From: Acidaminococcus massiliensis
GTDB taxonomy: Bacteria; Bacillota; Negativicutes; Acidaminococcales; Acidaminococcaceae
NCBI RefSeq assembly: GCF_900095825.1
Contig: NZ_LT608315.1
Coordinates: forward strand, 1,045,873 to 1,109,872
Direction: 5' to 3'
Length of the DNA stretch: 64,000 bases
The translations under genes were made by a program, and so were the position numbers. Each line of letters opens with the position of its first letter. The stretch's first letter is position 1. The notes below the pieces were generated by a model that searched no databases, had not been told where the DNA came from, and saw only the letters and a program-made list of their open reading frames with translations. Of this stretch, positions 1 through 8,112 are shown piece by piece.

Positions 1-23
1 CCTCCCTTTCGTTTTCATGGAGC

Positions 24-47
24 TATTATTTCACAGCCCCTATTTTT
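24..47 (+). terminator. right half of a terminator of an upstream gene, cut by the window edge
   Basis: A CACAGCCCCT segment is followed by a run of T. It matches the right arm of complete hairpins seen later in the window (around 45769-45788 and 50129-50142), so it is probably the 3' part of the terminator of the preceding gene. The left arm is only partly or not at all inside the window, so this rests on resemblance. Confidence 0.35.
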
Positions 48-58
48 TATTTACAATT

Positions 59-86
59 TTGGCAAGATATTTGCAATGGATATAGA
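59..86 (+). promoter_or_regulatory. weak candidate promoter of the lyase/aconitase X operon
   Basis: TTGGCA at 59-64 and TATAGA at 81-86 are separated by 16 bases, about 50 bases before the first start codon. Both boxes deviate from consensus, so the call is tentative. No other promoter is obvious before the first gene. Confidence 0.35.
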
Positions 87-137
87 TAAAAATGTAGAAG
101 TGTATAAATGGTTGAATTTTACTGGAAAGGAAAAGAA

Positions 138-1664
138 ATGGATAGGATTCTTTTAAACGGGAAGAATACATTGGAAGATTTGGTTTCTGTGGCGAGAAAT
201 CACAGTCAAGTTGCATTTTCAGACGCATATGTTCAACGAGTCCAAAAATGCCGGAATTTTGTGGATGATTTTAGTAAAGGTGGAATCCCAATTTATGGTG
301 TGACAACAGGATTAGGCGATAACTGGAGAAAATTCATACCTGAAGAGGAACGTATCCATATCCAGAGAAATCATATCCTTGCTCATACCTGTGCTGTAGG
401 GGACACAATCAATGAAGAGTGTACCAGAGCCATGATGTTTGTAATGCTGTTGCATTTTGGATCTGGATATACGGGAATCAGATTGGAAACACTGGAACTT
501 TTAAAAGAAATGTTAAATCGGAACGTTGTTCCAAGGGTTCCAGGACATGGCTCCGTTGGATATATTTCTCTTGAAGCCCACATTGGTATGGTCCTTATTG
601 GGGAAGGAAAAGCTTGGTACAAGGGGAAACTGTTAAGTGGGAAAGAAGCCTTGCTTGAGGCTGGACTTGAGCCAACTGTTCTTTCGTCCAAAGAAGGATT
701 GACCATTGTTTCCGGAACGACTTCTGTAACCACTTTTTCTGCACTTGCACTATATGATGCAGCAACTTTGGCGTTGACTGCAGATGTTAGTGGTGCATTT
801 AGCTTGGAAGTGCTCAAAGGTACTTTAATGGCTATGGATGACCGTATTATGGAAGTAAGACCACACGTGGACCAAGGCATGACAGCTTATAATCTGCGAG
901 CTATTCTACAGGACAGCGAGATTGTAGACAAATATCGTGGATATCGTGTACAGGATGCGCTGTCTATTCGCTGTATTCCTCAGCTGCATGGAGCTGTCAA
1001 AAAAGCAATTAAAGATGGATTACAGTCTCTGGAGGTTGAATTAAATTCTTCTGTAGATAATCCTTTGATCTTTGAAGAAAATGATGGCAAAGCTGTTGCA
1101 CTCATGGGCTGTAATGCAGACGGTTCTTATCTGGGAATGGCTTCTGATTTCCTTGCCATTGCTATTACTGATTTGTGTAAAATGTCTGCTAGCCGGATTG
1201 ATAGATTATTAAATCGTCTTGTCAGTGAACTTCCTGCTTTTTTAAATAAGAATGCGGAATATAATGATGGCCTTATGATGATCCAATATACTGCTGCAGG
1301 TCTGTTGGGAGAAATGAGGATCCTTTCTCATCCAGCTGTAGTGGATAATTTAACCACATGTGCGAACCAAGAAGATTACATCAGTATGGGATATAATGCG
1401 GTAAAAAAAGCATATGATTTAATGCAAATGGGCAGATATATCATTGCCATTGAACTTATCTGTGACGGGCAGGCTCTTGACTGTTATGACATGCTTGCTC
1501 CATCTTCTGCTACAGGGAAGGTGTACCAGCTTTTACGACAAGCTGTTCCTGTATTGGAAACAGATGCCCCGCTTACCCCCTTAATTGAAAGTGTGTCCAC
1601 TCAAATCAAAGAGAGAAAATATATAGATGTGGTGGAAACCGTCACAGGTAAACTACAATTTTAA
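138..1664 (+). CDS. HAL-like aromatic amino acid lyase family protein lacking the MIO triad
   Basis: 508 residues of the histidine/phenylalanine ammonia-lyase fold. Family motifs are clear: YGVTTGLG with Tyr53, IQRNHILAH near 76, GSVG at 138-141, LSIRCIPQLHGA, NSSVDNPLIF, and TCANQEDYISMG near the C-terminal third. The Ala-Ser-Gly that forms the MIO electrophile in true ammonia lyases is missing: residues 142-144 read YIS and about three residues are deleted before the conserved His. To my knowledge ergothionase (trimethylamine elimination from ergothioneine) is a MIO-less relative, so an elimination on a histidine-like betaine is possible, but the substrate is unknown. The start at 138 is chosen because GGAAAGG lies 6-8 bases upstream; an ATG at 108 has no such site. 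First gene of a six-gene AT-rich operon, 17 bases before the symporter start. Confidence 0.8.
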   Translation: MDRILLNGKNTLEDLVSVARNHSQVAFSDAYVQRVQKCRNFVDDFSKGGIPIYGVTTGLGDNWRKFIPEEERIHIQRNHILAHTCAVGDTINEECTRAMMFVMLLHFGSGYTGIRLETLELLKEMLNRNVVPRVPGHGSVGYISLEAHIGMVLIGEGKAWYKGKLLSGKEALLEAGLEPTVLSSKEGLTIVSGTTSVTTFSALALYDAATLALTADVSGAFSLEVLKGTLMAMDDRIMEVRPHVDQGMTAYNLRAILQDSEIVDKYRGYRVQDALSIRCIPQLHGAVKKAIKDGLQSLEVELNSSVDNPLIFEENDGKAVALMGCNADGSYLGMASDFLAIAITDLCKMSASRIDRLLNRLVSELPAFLNKNAEYNDGLMMIQYTAAGLLGEMRILSHPAVVDNLTTCANQEDYISMGYNAVKKAYDLMQMGRYIIAIELICDGQALDCYDMLAPSSATGKVYQLLRQAVPVLETDAPLTPLIESVSTQIKERKYIDVVETVTGKLQF

Positions 1665-1681
1665 AAAAGGAAGTGAAGGGT

Positions 1682-3316
1682 ATGTTAACTTTTATTGACA
1701 ATCTTACCGTCCTGTTATGTGTCATTGGCATATTTCTTGTGGGAAAACATTTTAGCAAAACTTCTCGAAATATGGATAGCTTCTATCAAGCAAACAAATC
1801 GATTCCCTGGTCTTTGGCAGTCGGGACGCTTGTAGCATCCTGGTATGGCGGGGCTGGCGTCATTGGAACCATTGGCTACGCAACGACAATGGGTGTCTCA
1901 GCATTTTTTATTTGGTCCATTTGTGCTCATCTAGTCCGTTTTCCTCTAGCTCTTTGGGTAGCACCTCGTATTTCCGTAAAAGTAAATACGACTATGACGG
2001 AATTGATCAACCGCTATTATGGCAGGGCGGCTTCTTTGATAGGGGCCATTATCCTCGTGGTATCCTGTCTTTCCATTGCAGAAATCGCAGCGACGGGCTA
2101 TGTGGGTGTAGCTGCCTGGAATGCAAATAAATTTTTGGTTGCAGCTGCGGTAGTTATTATTTCTACTGGCATCACTTGCTTAGGTGGCCTTATGGGTGTA
2201 GCTGTAACAGATATGATTTTCTTTTTCCTGATGATTACCTCTGTTTGTGCTGCTTTTCCTCAAGTTTACTTTGGGGTAGGAGGATTTGCAGGAATTAACC
2301 AAGTCTTAAGTCAAGTCGCACCTCAAATGTTGACTCCGTTAGGAGGAACACCTGTTGGACGAGCTATTTGCCTCGTTGTATTGTGTATCAATGTATATAA
2401 AGATCCCTCTTTTTACCAACGTTTCACTGCTGCCAATTCGCCCCGTACGGGCAAACGGGCCATGTTGATGTGTTTCTCCATCTGGCTTTCTTTCGATATG
2501 GTACTTATCACTACGGCAATGCTCATCCGCACGATTCATCCTGGACTGGAAATTCAGCCAGAAGTTGCATATGTGCAGCTTGTCCTTTCCAACTTGCCCG
2601 TTGTCTTGAGAGGCCTTTTTGTTTTCGGAATCATGGGGGCCATCATTTCAACGATTGATTCGTATTTCTTGATTGGGGGAGAAATTGTATCCCGTGACAT
2701 TATCAATGTCTATCGGAAACATCCTCTGTCGGACAGACAAAGTATCAATATTACAAGAATCAGTTGTATCATATTCGGAATCATTGGGCTCGGAACGGCA
2801 TTCAGTTTTCCTCTTGTATATGATGCTTTTCTTTTCATCAATAGCTTGTCTATGTGTGGCCTTTTTGTTCCAGTACTGGGTGCAATCCTTTCTGATTCAA
2901 GAAAAACTGATGTTGGGGGTCTAGCCAGTATGATTTTCGGATCATTGTCTTGGATCTATTTTAATTATTTTCCAATATCGGTTGACATTTTAGGCGGAAA
3001 GGTAGATGCTCTCCTCATTGCGCTCCCTATTTCTTTTATAGCGTATGTAATCGGCAACCGTTTTGGGAAAGTATATTGTGACGATTCTGTTGGTTCCGCT
3101 GGCGAACAACTGATTGAACCGGTGGAATGGTTCGGTGTAGATGGAGCTTTGGTCGCTCTCTATGCTGTCTTGGCAATTATTTTTGGGTATGGCATGGTTC
3201 ATCAGGTCGATGTCCTTGTTGGCATCATGGCTCCAGGCATTGCCATGCTGATTACGTTTGGTGTGTTTGTCCGTTATTGGTTTGAAGTACGGGAATTTAG
3301 CAAACGAAAAGCTTGA
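1682..3316 (+). CDS. sodium:solute symporter (SSS) family permease
   Basis: 544-residue integral membrane protein with about 13 hydrophobic segments. The N-terminal part carries the family pattern around ASWYGGAGVIGTIGYA, and IMGAIISTIDSYFLIGGEIVSRDI matches the later conserved helix with Ser/Thr residues used for Na+ binding in SSS carriers. It probably imports the substrate of the flanking lyases. The start at 1682 has AAGGAAG eight bases upstream; an in-frame GTG at 1673 sits on top of that site. It lies directly after the first lyase gene with no terminator, so co-transcription is likely. Substrate is not predictable from sequence. Confidence 0.85.
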   Translation: MLTFIDNLTVLLCVIGIFLVGKHFSKTSRNMDSFYQANKSIPWSLAVGTLVASWYGGAGVIGTIGYATTMGVSAFFIWSICAHLVRFPLALWVAPRISVKVNTTMTELINRYYGRAASLIGAIILVVSCLSIAEIAATGYVGVAAWNANKFLVAAAVVIISTGITCLGGLMGVAVTDMIFFFLMITSVCAAFPQVYFGVGGFAGINQVLSQVAPQMLTPLGGTPVGRAICLVVLCINVYKDPSFYQRFTAANSPRTGKRAMLMCFSIWLSFDMVLITTAMLIRTIHPGLEIQPEVAYVQLVLSNLPVVLRGLFVFGIMGAIISTIDSYFLIGGEIVSRDIINVYRKHPLSDRQSINITRISCIIFGIIGLGTAFSFPLVYDAFLFINSLSMCGLFVPVLGAILSDSRKTDVGGLASMIFGSLSWIYFNYFPISVDILGGKVDALLIALPISFIAYVIGNRFGKVYCDDSVGSAGEQLIEPVEWFGVDGALVALYAVLAIIFGYGMVHQVDVLVGIMAPGIAMLITFGVFVRYWFEVREFSKRKA

Positions 3317-3346
3317 GGAGAGGGGAATCTTAATAGGGAGAGAAAC

Positions 3347-3889
3347 ATGAAAATACAAGTGGTACCCAAGACGATGGCCGAAGAAGAGGCTATGGAAGTA
3401 GCCGAGAAAAGAGGTAACTTTTTAGGCCGCCTTCTTTTGGGGAAAAAGAAAATTACGTTGAAATTAATGTATATCGAAAGCAAGGAAATTACTTTTGAAA
3501 TGACTTATATGGATACTTTTTTACGAAAAATCTTTAAGCAGCAGGATTCTCTTCCCCGTAAGCAAAAAATCCTTATGCTGGCAGAAGGGACCAGAGGAAC
3601 TCCAGCTTATTTGGAAGAGCCGATAAAGACACAAGTTCTGCAAATCTTGGATCCAACCCAGATACAGCCAACAGAAATTCCCCAGGAAAAACTGATCGAG
3701 AATGCTAAAAGATTGGCTGGACGGATGGTCAAACGACAGATTGGAAGTTATGTCACCTTGGATGTTTTGCAGCTTCGTTCGATTTATCGACCGTATTACA
3801 TTGCTTTTTATGGAGAACTTGTGAAAAATACAAAAGTTCGATACATTGCCATCCCAGCGGATGGGAATGTTATCGAAAGGACTTTTTAA
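3347..3889 (+). CDS. unrecognised 180-residue protein of the lyase operon
   Basis: I do not recognise the family. The protein is soluble-looking, basic in the first 70 residues, with no signal peptide, membrane segment or cysteine cluster. The C-terminal part (YRPYYIAFYGEL, then KVRYIAIPADG near the end) resembles short beta-strand modules in which a substrate- or partner-binding strand is followed by a D-G turn, but this is only a visual impression. A GGGAGAG ribosome site lies just before the ATG. It sits between the symporter and the dehydrogenase with short gaps, so it probably belongs to the same pathway, perhaps as an accessory or regulatory subunit. Confidence 0.6.
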   Translation: MKIQVVPKTMAEEEAMEVAEKRGNFLGRLLLGKKKITLKLMYIESKEITFEMTYMDTFLRKIFKQQDSLPRKQKILMLAEGTRGTPAYLEEPIKTQVLQILDPTQIQPTEIPQEKLIENAKRLAGRMVKRQIGSYVTLDVLQLRSIYRPYYIAFYGELVKNTKVRYIAIPADGNVIERTF

Positions 3890-3928
3890 CCATTGTAGAT
3901 TTACTGGTTTGCAAAGAAAGGAAGAATC

Positions 3929-4852
3929 ATGATGGGTACTCCTGTTGAAGTTGACAATATCAAACATGTGACAGTCGTAGGCATTGGGACACAAGGCTCC
4001 ATGATTGCTTTTCGAAATGCCTTATACGGTAAGCAGGTTACAGGATACAGCCGGACAGAAAAATCTATTCTGACTTGCCAGGCGAAGGTGGAAAAATGGC
4101 TGGCCTATTTCGTCCAAGAAGGTAGGATCAATGAAGAAGAAGCCAATGCGGTAAGAAAGCGTATCCGGTATGCAAGGAACTTGGAAGAAGCCTGTCAGGA
4201 TGCAGAACTTGTTGTAGAGAATGTCCCTGAAAAATTGGCTTTGAAACAAGATGTATTTGAGCAGTTGGATAAAATTTGTCCAACTGGATGTTTGCTCAAT
4301 TCCAATACTTCTTCCTTGCTTATGAGTGATATTTATGTACGTGTTTCTCCGGAACGGAAAAAACGGACTTTTTCAGTCGACCACGACGATCCTATCCGCA
4401 ATAATTATCTTGAAATGATGTGGAATGCCAGTACATCTGAGGCTACAAAAAAGGCTGCCCTTGCGCATTATCACACGCTGGGATTCGAACCTGTCGTTAC
4501 AGAAAAGGAAATCAAGGGCTATTCAATCAACCGCGTGTGGCGTGCTGTTAAGCGAGAATGTCTCCATCTTTGGGCTGATGGATATGTGGATCCGGCAGAA
4601 TTCGACCGTGGTTGGCGAATCGAATGGAATACCAATATTGGGCCTTTCCAACTTATGGATCTCATCGGTCTTGATACAATCTATAATATTGAAATGTCTT
4701 ATTATGAAGCCAGTGGAGAAGAACGGGACAAACCGCCTGTAAAATTGAAAGAAATGATTGACCAAGGACAGTTGGGCATGAAATCAGGAAGAGGGTTTTA
4801 CTCCGGGTACGACAGAGAAGCAGGAAATCTTTCTGTCGATAAACATAAGTGA
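3929..4852 (+). CDS. 3-hydroxyacyl-CoA dehydrogenase-family NAD-dependent dehydrogenase
   Basis: 307 residues with an N-terminal Rossmann domain (VTVVGIGTQGSMIA, GxGxxG pattern near residue 17-22), the ENVPEKLALK segment of the family, and the C-terminal domain (INRVWRAVKREC, GPFQLMDLIGLDTIYNIE). The usual HFFNP motif at the catalytic His is replaced by DHDDP, which keeps the His but changes its surroundings. Single-domain members of about this length include L-carnitine dehydrogenase and L-gulonate dehydrogenase, so a free beta-hydroxy acid rather than a CoA ester may be the substrate. The stop overlaps a GTG of the next frame; the gene is packed in the lyase operon. AAAGGAAG precedes the ATG. 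Confidence 0.8.
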   Translation: MMGTPVEVDNIKHVTVVGIGTQGSMIAFRNALYGKQVTGYSRTEKSILTCQAKVEKWLAYFVQEGRINEEEANAVRKRIRYARNLEEACQDAELVVENVPEKLALKQDVFEQLDKICPTGCLLNSNTSSLLMSDIYVRVSPERKKRTFSVDHDDPIRNNYLEMMWNASTSEATKKAALAHYHTLGFEPVVTEKEIKGYSINRVWRAVKRECLHLWADGYVDPAEFDRGWRIEWNTNIGPFQLMDLIGLDTIYNIEMSYYEASGEERDKPPVKLKEMIDQGQLGMKSGRGFYSGYDREAGNLSVDKHK

Positions 4853-4869
4853 ACAGGGAGAGATCATTG

Positions 4870-6072
4870 ATGATTCTGACGGATGAACAGCAAAAAATGC
4901 TGGATGGTGTATATGGCAAAGGGGCCTCCCTCGCCATGGAAGTTCAGGTCGGAATTGCTAAATGCTTTGATGCACCTCGTATGGTCCCTATCCAGAAAGT
5001 GCATGTTTCACTTAGTGCACAGGAGGCGGATTTATGGTTTGCCAGCCGTCTTTTGTCGGCTGGGGCAGTCTGCAGAATCTCTCCAACGGTCAATCCAGGA
5101 TACTCTGTGGGCACATTTGCGTCGACCCTTTCGGACACAGCAAAGACTCATATGGAACGGGTAGATCAGGTGTATAGAGCACTTGGTGCTACGATGACTT
5201 ATTGTTGTACGCCTTACTTGTATGGCAACAAGCCGAGAAAAAATGAAGTGTGTGCATTCTCTGAAACCAGTGCAACAATTTTCGTGAATGCCGTCCTGGG
5301 AGCAAAAACCAATCGGGAGAGTGCCGCCAGTGCCTTATGTGCGGCCATCACTGGATGCGTTCCAGAATATGGGATGCTCTTTGAAAAAAATCGATTTGGA
5401 ACCATAGCGGTTGAAGTCGATGCTAGGTTGGAGAAAGAGGGAGACTTTGCTCTGCTAGGGATGCTCGGGAAGAAAATAGGACGAGGCAACCCCGTTTTCT
5501 TTGGGTTGCCTCCATCGATTCCTGTGGAATCACTGATTGCTTTGGGTGCTTCTTTAAATGTTTCTGGCAACTATGACATTTATGCCGTACCAGGGGTGAC
5601 TCCTTTGGTAAGAGATGAAAAGGATGCTTTTGGCAATAAAGAACCGCTGCGTACGGTTAAGATTACGCAAAAAAATCTGGATGATTTGCGAGATAAAGGC
5701 CATCCTGTATCCGGGGAAAAAATATCTTTCTGTATTTTAGGCTGCCCGCATTACACGTATTCCCAGGTGGAGAGGGTGGGAGGTCTGCTTACAAAGCCCG
5801 CGGCTGTCCCCATTTATATCCTTACTTCTCTTGAAGTCATAGAAGAAGCAGAAAAAAATGGACTGCAGGACCATCTTTACCGATTTGGCGGGAAGTTAAT
5901 TCCTCATACTTGTGTGGATGAAGTCAATTGCTGGCACTTTCTCAAAGGTATGTTAGGTGTTACAGATTCGCCTAAAGCAGCCTATTATATGACAAGTGCG
6001 GGGGTGACACTGACGGTTCAGGATGTGGAGCAATGTATCCATGAGGCTATCCAAGGAAAGGTATGTGAATGA
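4870..6072 (+). CDS. aconitase X large (catalytic) subunit, DUF521
   Basis: 400 residues matching the aconitase X catalytic subunit from end to end: LTDEQQKMLDGVYG at the start, VHVSLSAQEAD, TVNPGYSVG, then NEVCAFSETSATIFVNAVLGAKTN in two adjoining motifs, AITGCVPEYG, and ILGCPHYTYSQV near residue 295. Cysteines in the VCAFSE, GCVPEYG and GCPHY regions correspond to Fe-S or active-site cysteines of the family. Characterised members dehydrate 3-hydroxyprolines or mevalonate 5-phosphate, so a dehydration/hydration on an acidic substrate is expected. The small subunit is encoded next door and overlaps by four bases (ATGA). Start 4870 chosen for GGGAGAG eight bases upstream; a GTG at 4849 overlaps the previous stop. 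Confidence 0.85.
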   Translation: MILTDEQQKMLDGVYGKGASLAMEVQVGIAKCFDAPRMVPIQKVHVSLSAQEADLWFASRLLSAGAVCRISPTVNPGYSVGTFASTLSDTAKTHMERVDQVYRALGATMTYCCTPYLYGNKPRKNEVCAFSETSATIFVNAVLGAKTNRESAASALCAAITGCVPEYGMLFEKNRFGTIAVEVDARLEKEGDFALLGMLGKKIGRGNPVFFGLPPSIPVESLIALGASLNVSGNYDIYAVPGVTPLVRDEKDAFGNKEPLRTVKITQKNLDDLRDKGHPVSGEKISFCILGCPHYTYSQVERVGGLLTKPAAVPIYILTSLEVIEEAEKNGLQDHLYRFGGKLIPHTCVDEVNCWHFLKGMLGVTDSPKAAYYMTSAGVTLTVQDVEQCIHEAIQGKVCE

Positions 6073-8009
6073 TGACAAATGTGTTTGCCTGCAGAGAAAT
6101 AGCCAAAGGTAAGGCTGAGGGTGAAATCCTTCTTTCGTCAGATCAGATCCTTTTCTACCATGTACGCCCTGAAGATGGTGTAGTAATGGAACGGGGTCAC
6201 TGTCTTGAAGGAATCAGTGTGAAAGATAAGATATTGATATTTCCGGGTGGCAAAGGCAGTTCCGTTGTCCAAATGGACGGGCTCTATCAATTGGAAAAGC
6301 ATGGGACTGCTCCGAGGGCTTTTATCGTAGAAGAACCGGATACAGTATTGGTTTCTACAGCTATCATTATGGATGTACCCATGGTAGATCGAGTAGAGCA
6401 TTCTTTTTACAGAGAAATCCACAATGGAGATATCGTTCGTCTGGATACAACAAAACAAACAATTGAAATAGAGGAAAGGGGTCAACGAATGGAAAGAATT
6501 CTTTTAAATGGGCATGAGCTCACCCTTCAGGCTTTGTATCACATTGCTTATGAGGGATATCCTGTAGAAATCGAAGCAGAAGCATGGAAACGAGTCAAAC
6601 GGGGCCGTGAAACGATGGAACGGTTGGCTCATGATGGGAAAGCCATTTACGGGTATAATAGGGGTGTAGGCTGGAATAAAGATCGGAATGTAGAAGAAAA
6701 TCTCATTGAAAAAGAAAACAGAAAAGTCATTTATAGCCATGCATTGGGATATCCACCTTACAATACAATAGAAGAAGTACGCGCGATGATGGCAATCCGG
6801 CTGAACACGCTGCTTATTGGAGCTTCTTGTGCAAGTGACGAACTTGTTATCTTATATAAAGAATTTCTGAATCGTGGAATAACTCCTTGTGTGCCCCGGC
6901 GTGGATCAGTTGGGGAAGCTGATATTACGACCATTACCCATATCGGGATGGCTTTTGCAGGAGAAAACCAGGTATACTATAAGGGACAGCAGACAAGCGC
7001 CAGAGAGGCCATGAAACAGGAAGGGCTAGAACCCTATCATTGGCAGCTGAAAGATGCCCATACGGTTATGCTTTCCAATTCTCAGGGGGAAGGTACAACA
7101 GCCATCTTGGTAAAGGAAGTTGAAGATTTACTTTTTATGTCTGATTTGGTTTATTGTCTGGATTATGAAGGGTTGAATGGCAACATCGAGGCCATGCGCC
7201 AGGATGTAAATGAGCTGAGAGGGCTTCCGGGACAGAAAAAATGTGCAGCTCGCTGCCGAAAATTCCTGGAAGGCAGTTACCTATATGATAAAGACTCCAA
7301 ACGAGCACTTCAGGATTCTCTGAGCTTTCGGGGAGGTTTTACTATTACAGGTACAGTGATAGATGCGTTGGAAGTGGTTAAGAAGTTCCTTGCCATTCAG
7401 ATCAATTCTCCGTCTGATAATCCTTGCATCATCCCGGAAACCCAGGAACTGTATGTAACATCAAATTTTGAAACGACATCCTTAGCGGTGGCTGTTGAGA
7501 TGCTTTCCATCGCTTTGGGACATCTGTCCAGGACGATTAATTATCGCATGATAAAAATGGCGGACCCTGATTTTACAGGTCTAACCCGCTTTTTAGCACC
7601 GAGAAATGGAGAATCCTATGGGTATTCCCAGATTCAGGATGCTTTTTCTGCTTTGGATGCGGAAAACCGGTTCCTTATTACTCCTTCTTCCGTAGATTTT
7701 TTTGCTATCGAAGGCTATATTGAAGATCATGCCAGCAATTTGCCTCTCGTTACAACGAAAGCTCTGCAATTGGTCGATAATCTGCGCTATCTTGTGGGCA
7801 TGGAAGCCCTCTATGCAGCGCAGGCTGTGGACCTGCGGGGAAATATTAGACTTGGTCGATATACGCAGGCTGCCTACGATACCATCCGCAAAATCATTCC
7901 ATCACTGGATGGATTGCGCCCTATCCAGGAAGACGTTCAAAAAGCGTATACACTCATCAAGTCTGGAAAATTGCTTGAGAATTTGGATGATCTGGCTCAG
8001 TGCCTCTGA
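6069..8009 (+). CDS. aconitase X small subunit (DUF126) fused to a second MIO-less HAL-like lyase
   Basis: 646 residues in two parts. Residues 1-140 are the aconitase X swivelling subunit: CREIAKGKAEGEILLS, the H-C-L-E-G segment, FPGGKGSSVV with the catalytic-type Ser, and NGDIVRLDTT. Residues 141-646 form a complete HAL-like lyase beginning MERILLNGHELT, closely matching the start of the first gene. Lyase motifs include IYGYNRGVG, RRGSVGEADITT, INSPSDNPC and AIEGYIEDHASN; the MIO Ala-Ser-Gly is replaced by Glu-Ala-Asp. The Met at 6489 is preceded by its own ribosome site and a stop in another frame, so the fusion may be recent, a sequencing indel, or produce two proteins. The start overlaps the large-subunit stop. 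Low sequence identity between the two lyases suggests different substrates. Confidence 0.8.
   Translation: MMTNVFACREIAKGKAEGEILLSSDQILFYHVRPEDGVVMERGHCLEGISVKDKILIFPGGKGSSVVQMDGLYQLEKHGTAPRAFIVEEPDTVLVSTAIIMDVPMVDRVEHSFYREIHNGDIVRLDTTKQTIEIEERGQRMERILLNGHELTLQALYHIAYEGYPVEIEAEAWKRVKRGRETMERLAHDGKAIYGYNRGVGWNKDRNVEENLIEKENRKVIYSHALGYPPYNTIEEVRAMMAIRLNTLLIGASCASDELVILYKEFLNRGITPCVPRRGSVGEADITTITHIGMAFAGENQVYYKGQQTSAREAMKQEGLEPYHWQLKDAHTVMLSNSQGEGTTAILVKEVEDLLFMSDLVYCLDYEGLNGNIEAMRQDVNELRGLPGQKKCAARCRKFLEGSYLYDKDSKRALQDSLSFRGGFTITGTVIDALEVVKKFLAIQINSPSDNPCIIPETQELYVTSNFETTSLAVAVEMLSIALGHLSRTINYRMIKMADPDFTGLTRFLAPRNGESYGYSQIQDAFSALDAENRFLITPSSVDFFAIEGYIEDHASNLPLVTTKALQLVDNLRYLVGMEALYAAQAVDLRGNIRLGRYTQAAYDTIRKIIPSLDGLRPIQEDVQKAYTLIKSGKLLENLDDLAQCL
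6471..6491 (+). promoter_or_regulatory. internal ribosome-binding site and in-frame ATG at the fusion junction
   Basis: GAGGAAAGG at 6471-6479 stands nine bases before an in-frame ATG at 6489 that begins the lyase half. A TAG at 6469-6471 in the +1 frame directly precedes it. This is how two separate genes would look, now joined in one reading frame. Confidence 0.6.
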
Positions 8010-8043
8010 ATGGTTTTGCAATCGAGACTCCGTCATTTTATAA

Positions 8044-8102
8044 AAATAAGCAATCCGTCAAAACTCTCCCGTGTTGGCAGAGCTTTGACGGATTGCTTAT
8101 TT
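8044..8102. terminator. strong bidirectional terminator between convergent operons
   Basis: A perfect 19-base inverted repeat (arms 8044-8062 and 8084-8102, core AAGCAATCCGTCAAA) with an additional CTCT/AGAG inner pairing. The A/T ends give a U tract in both directions. It separates the AT-rich lyase operon from the minus-strand reductase gene and marks the composition change. Confidence 0.9.
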
Positions 8103-8112
8103 AAACCAAATT

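Noticed and set aside
1-8010. Integrative element or prophage carrying the lyase operon
   Set aside because: The AT-rich composition suggests transfer, but no integrase, transposase, attachment repeat or tRNA junction is visible, and the left edge is outside the window.
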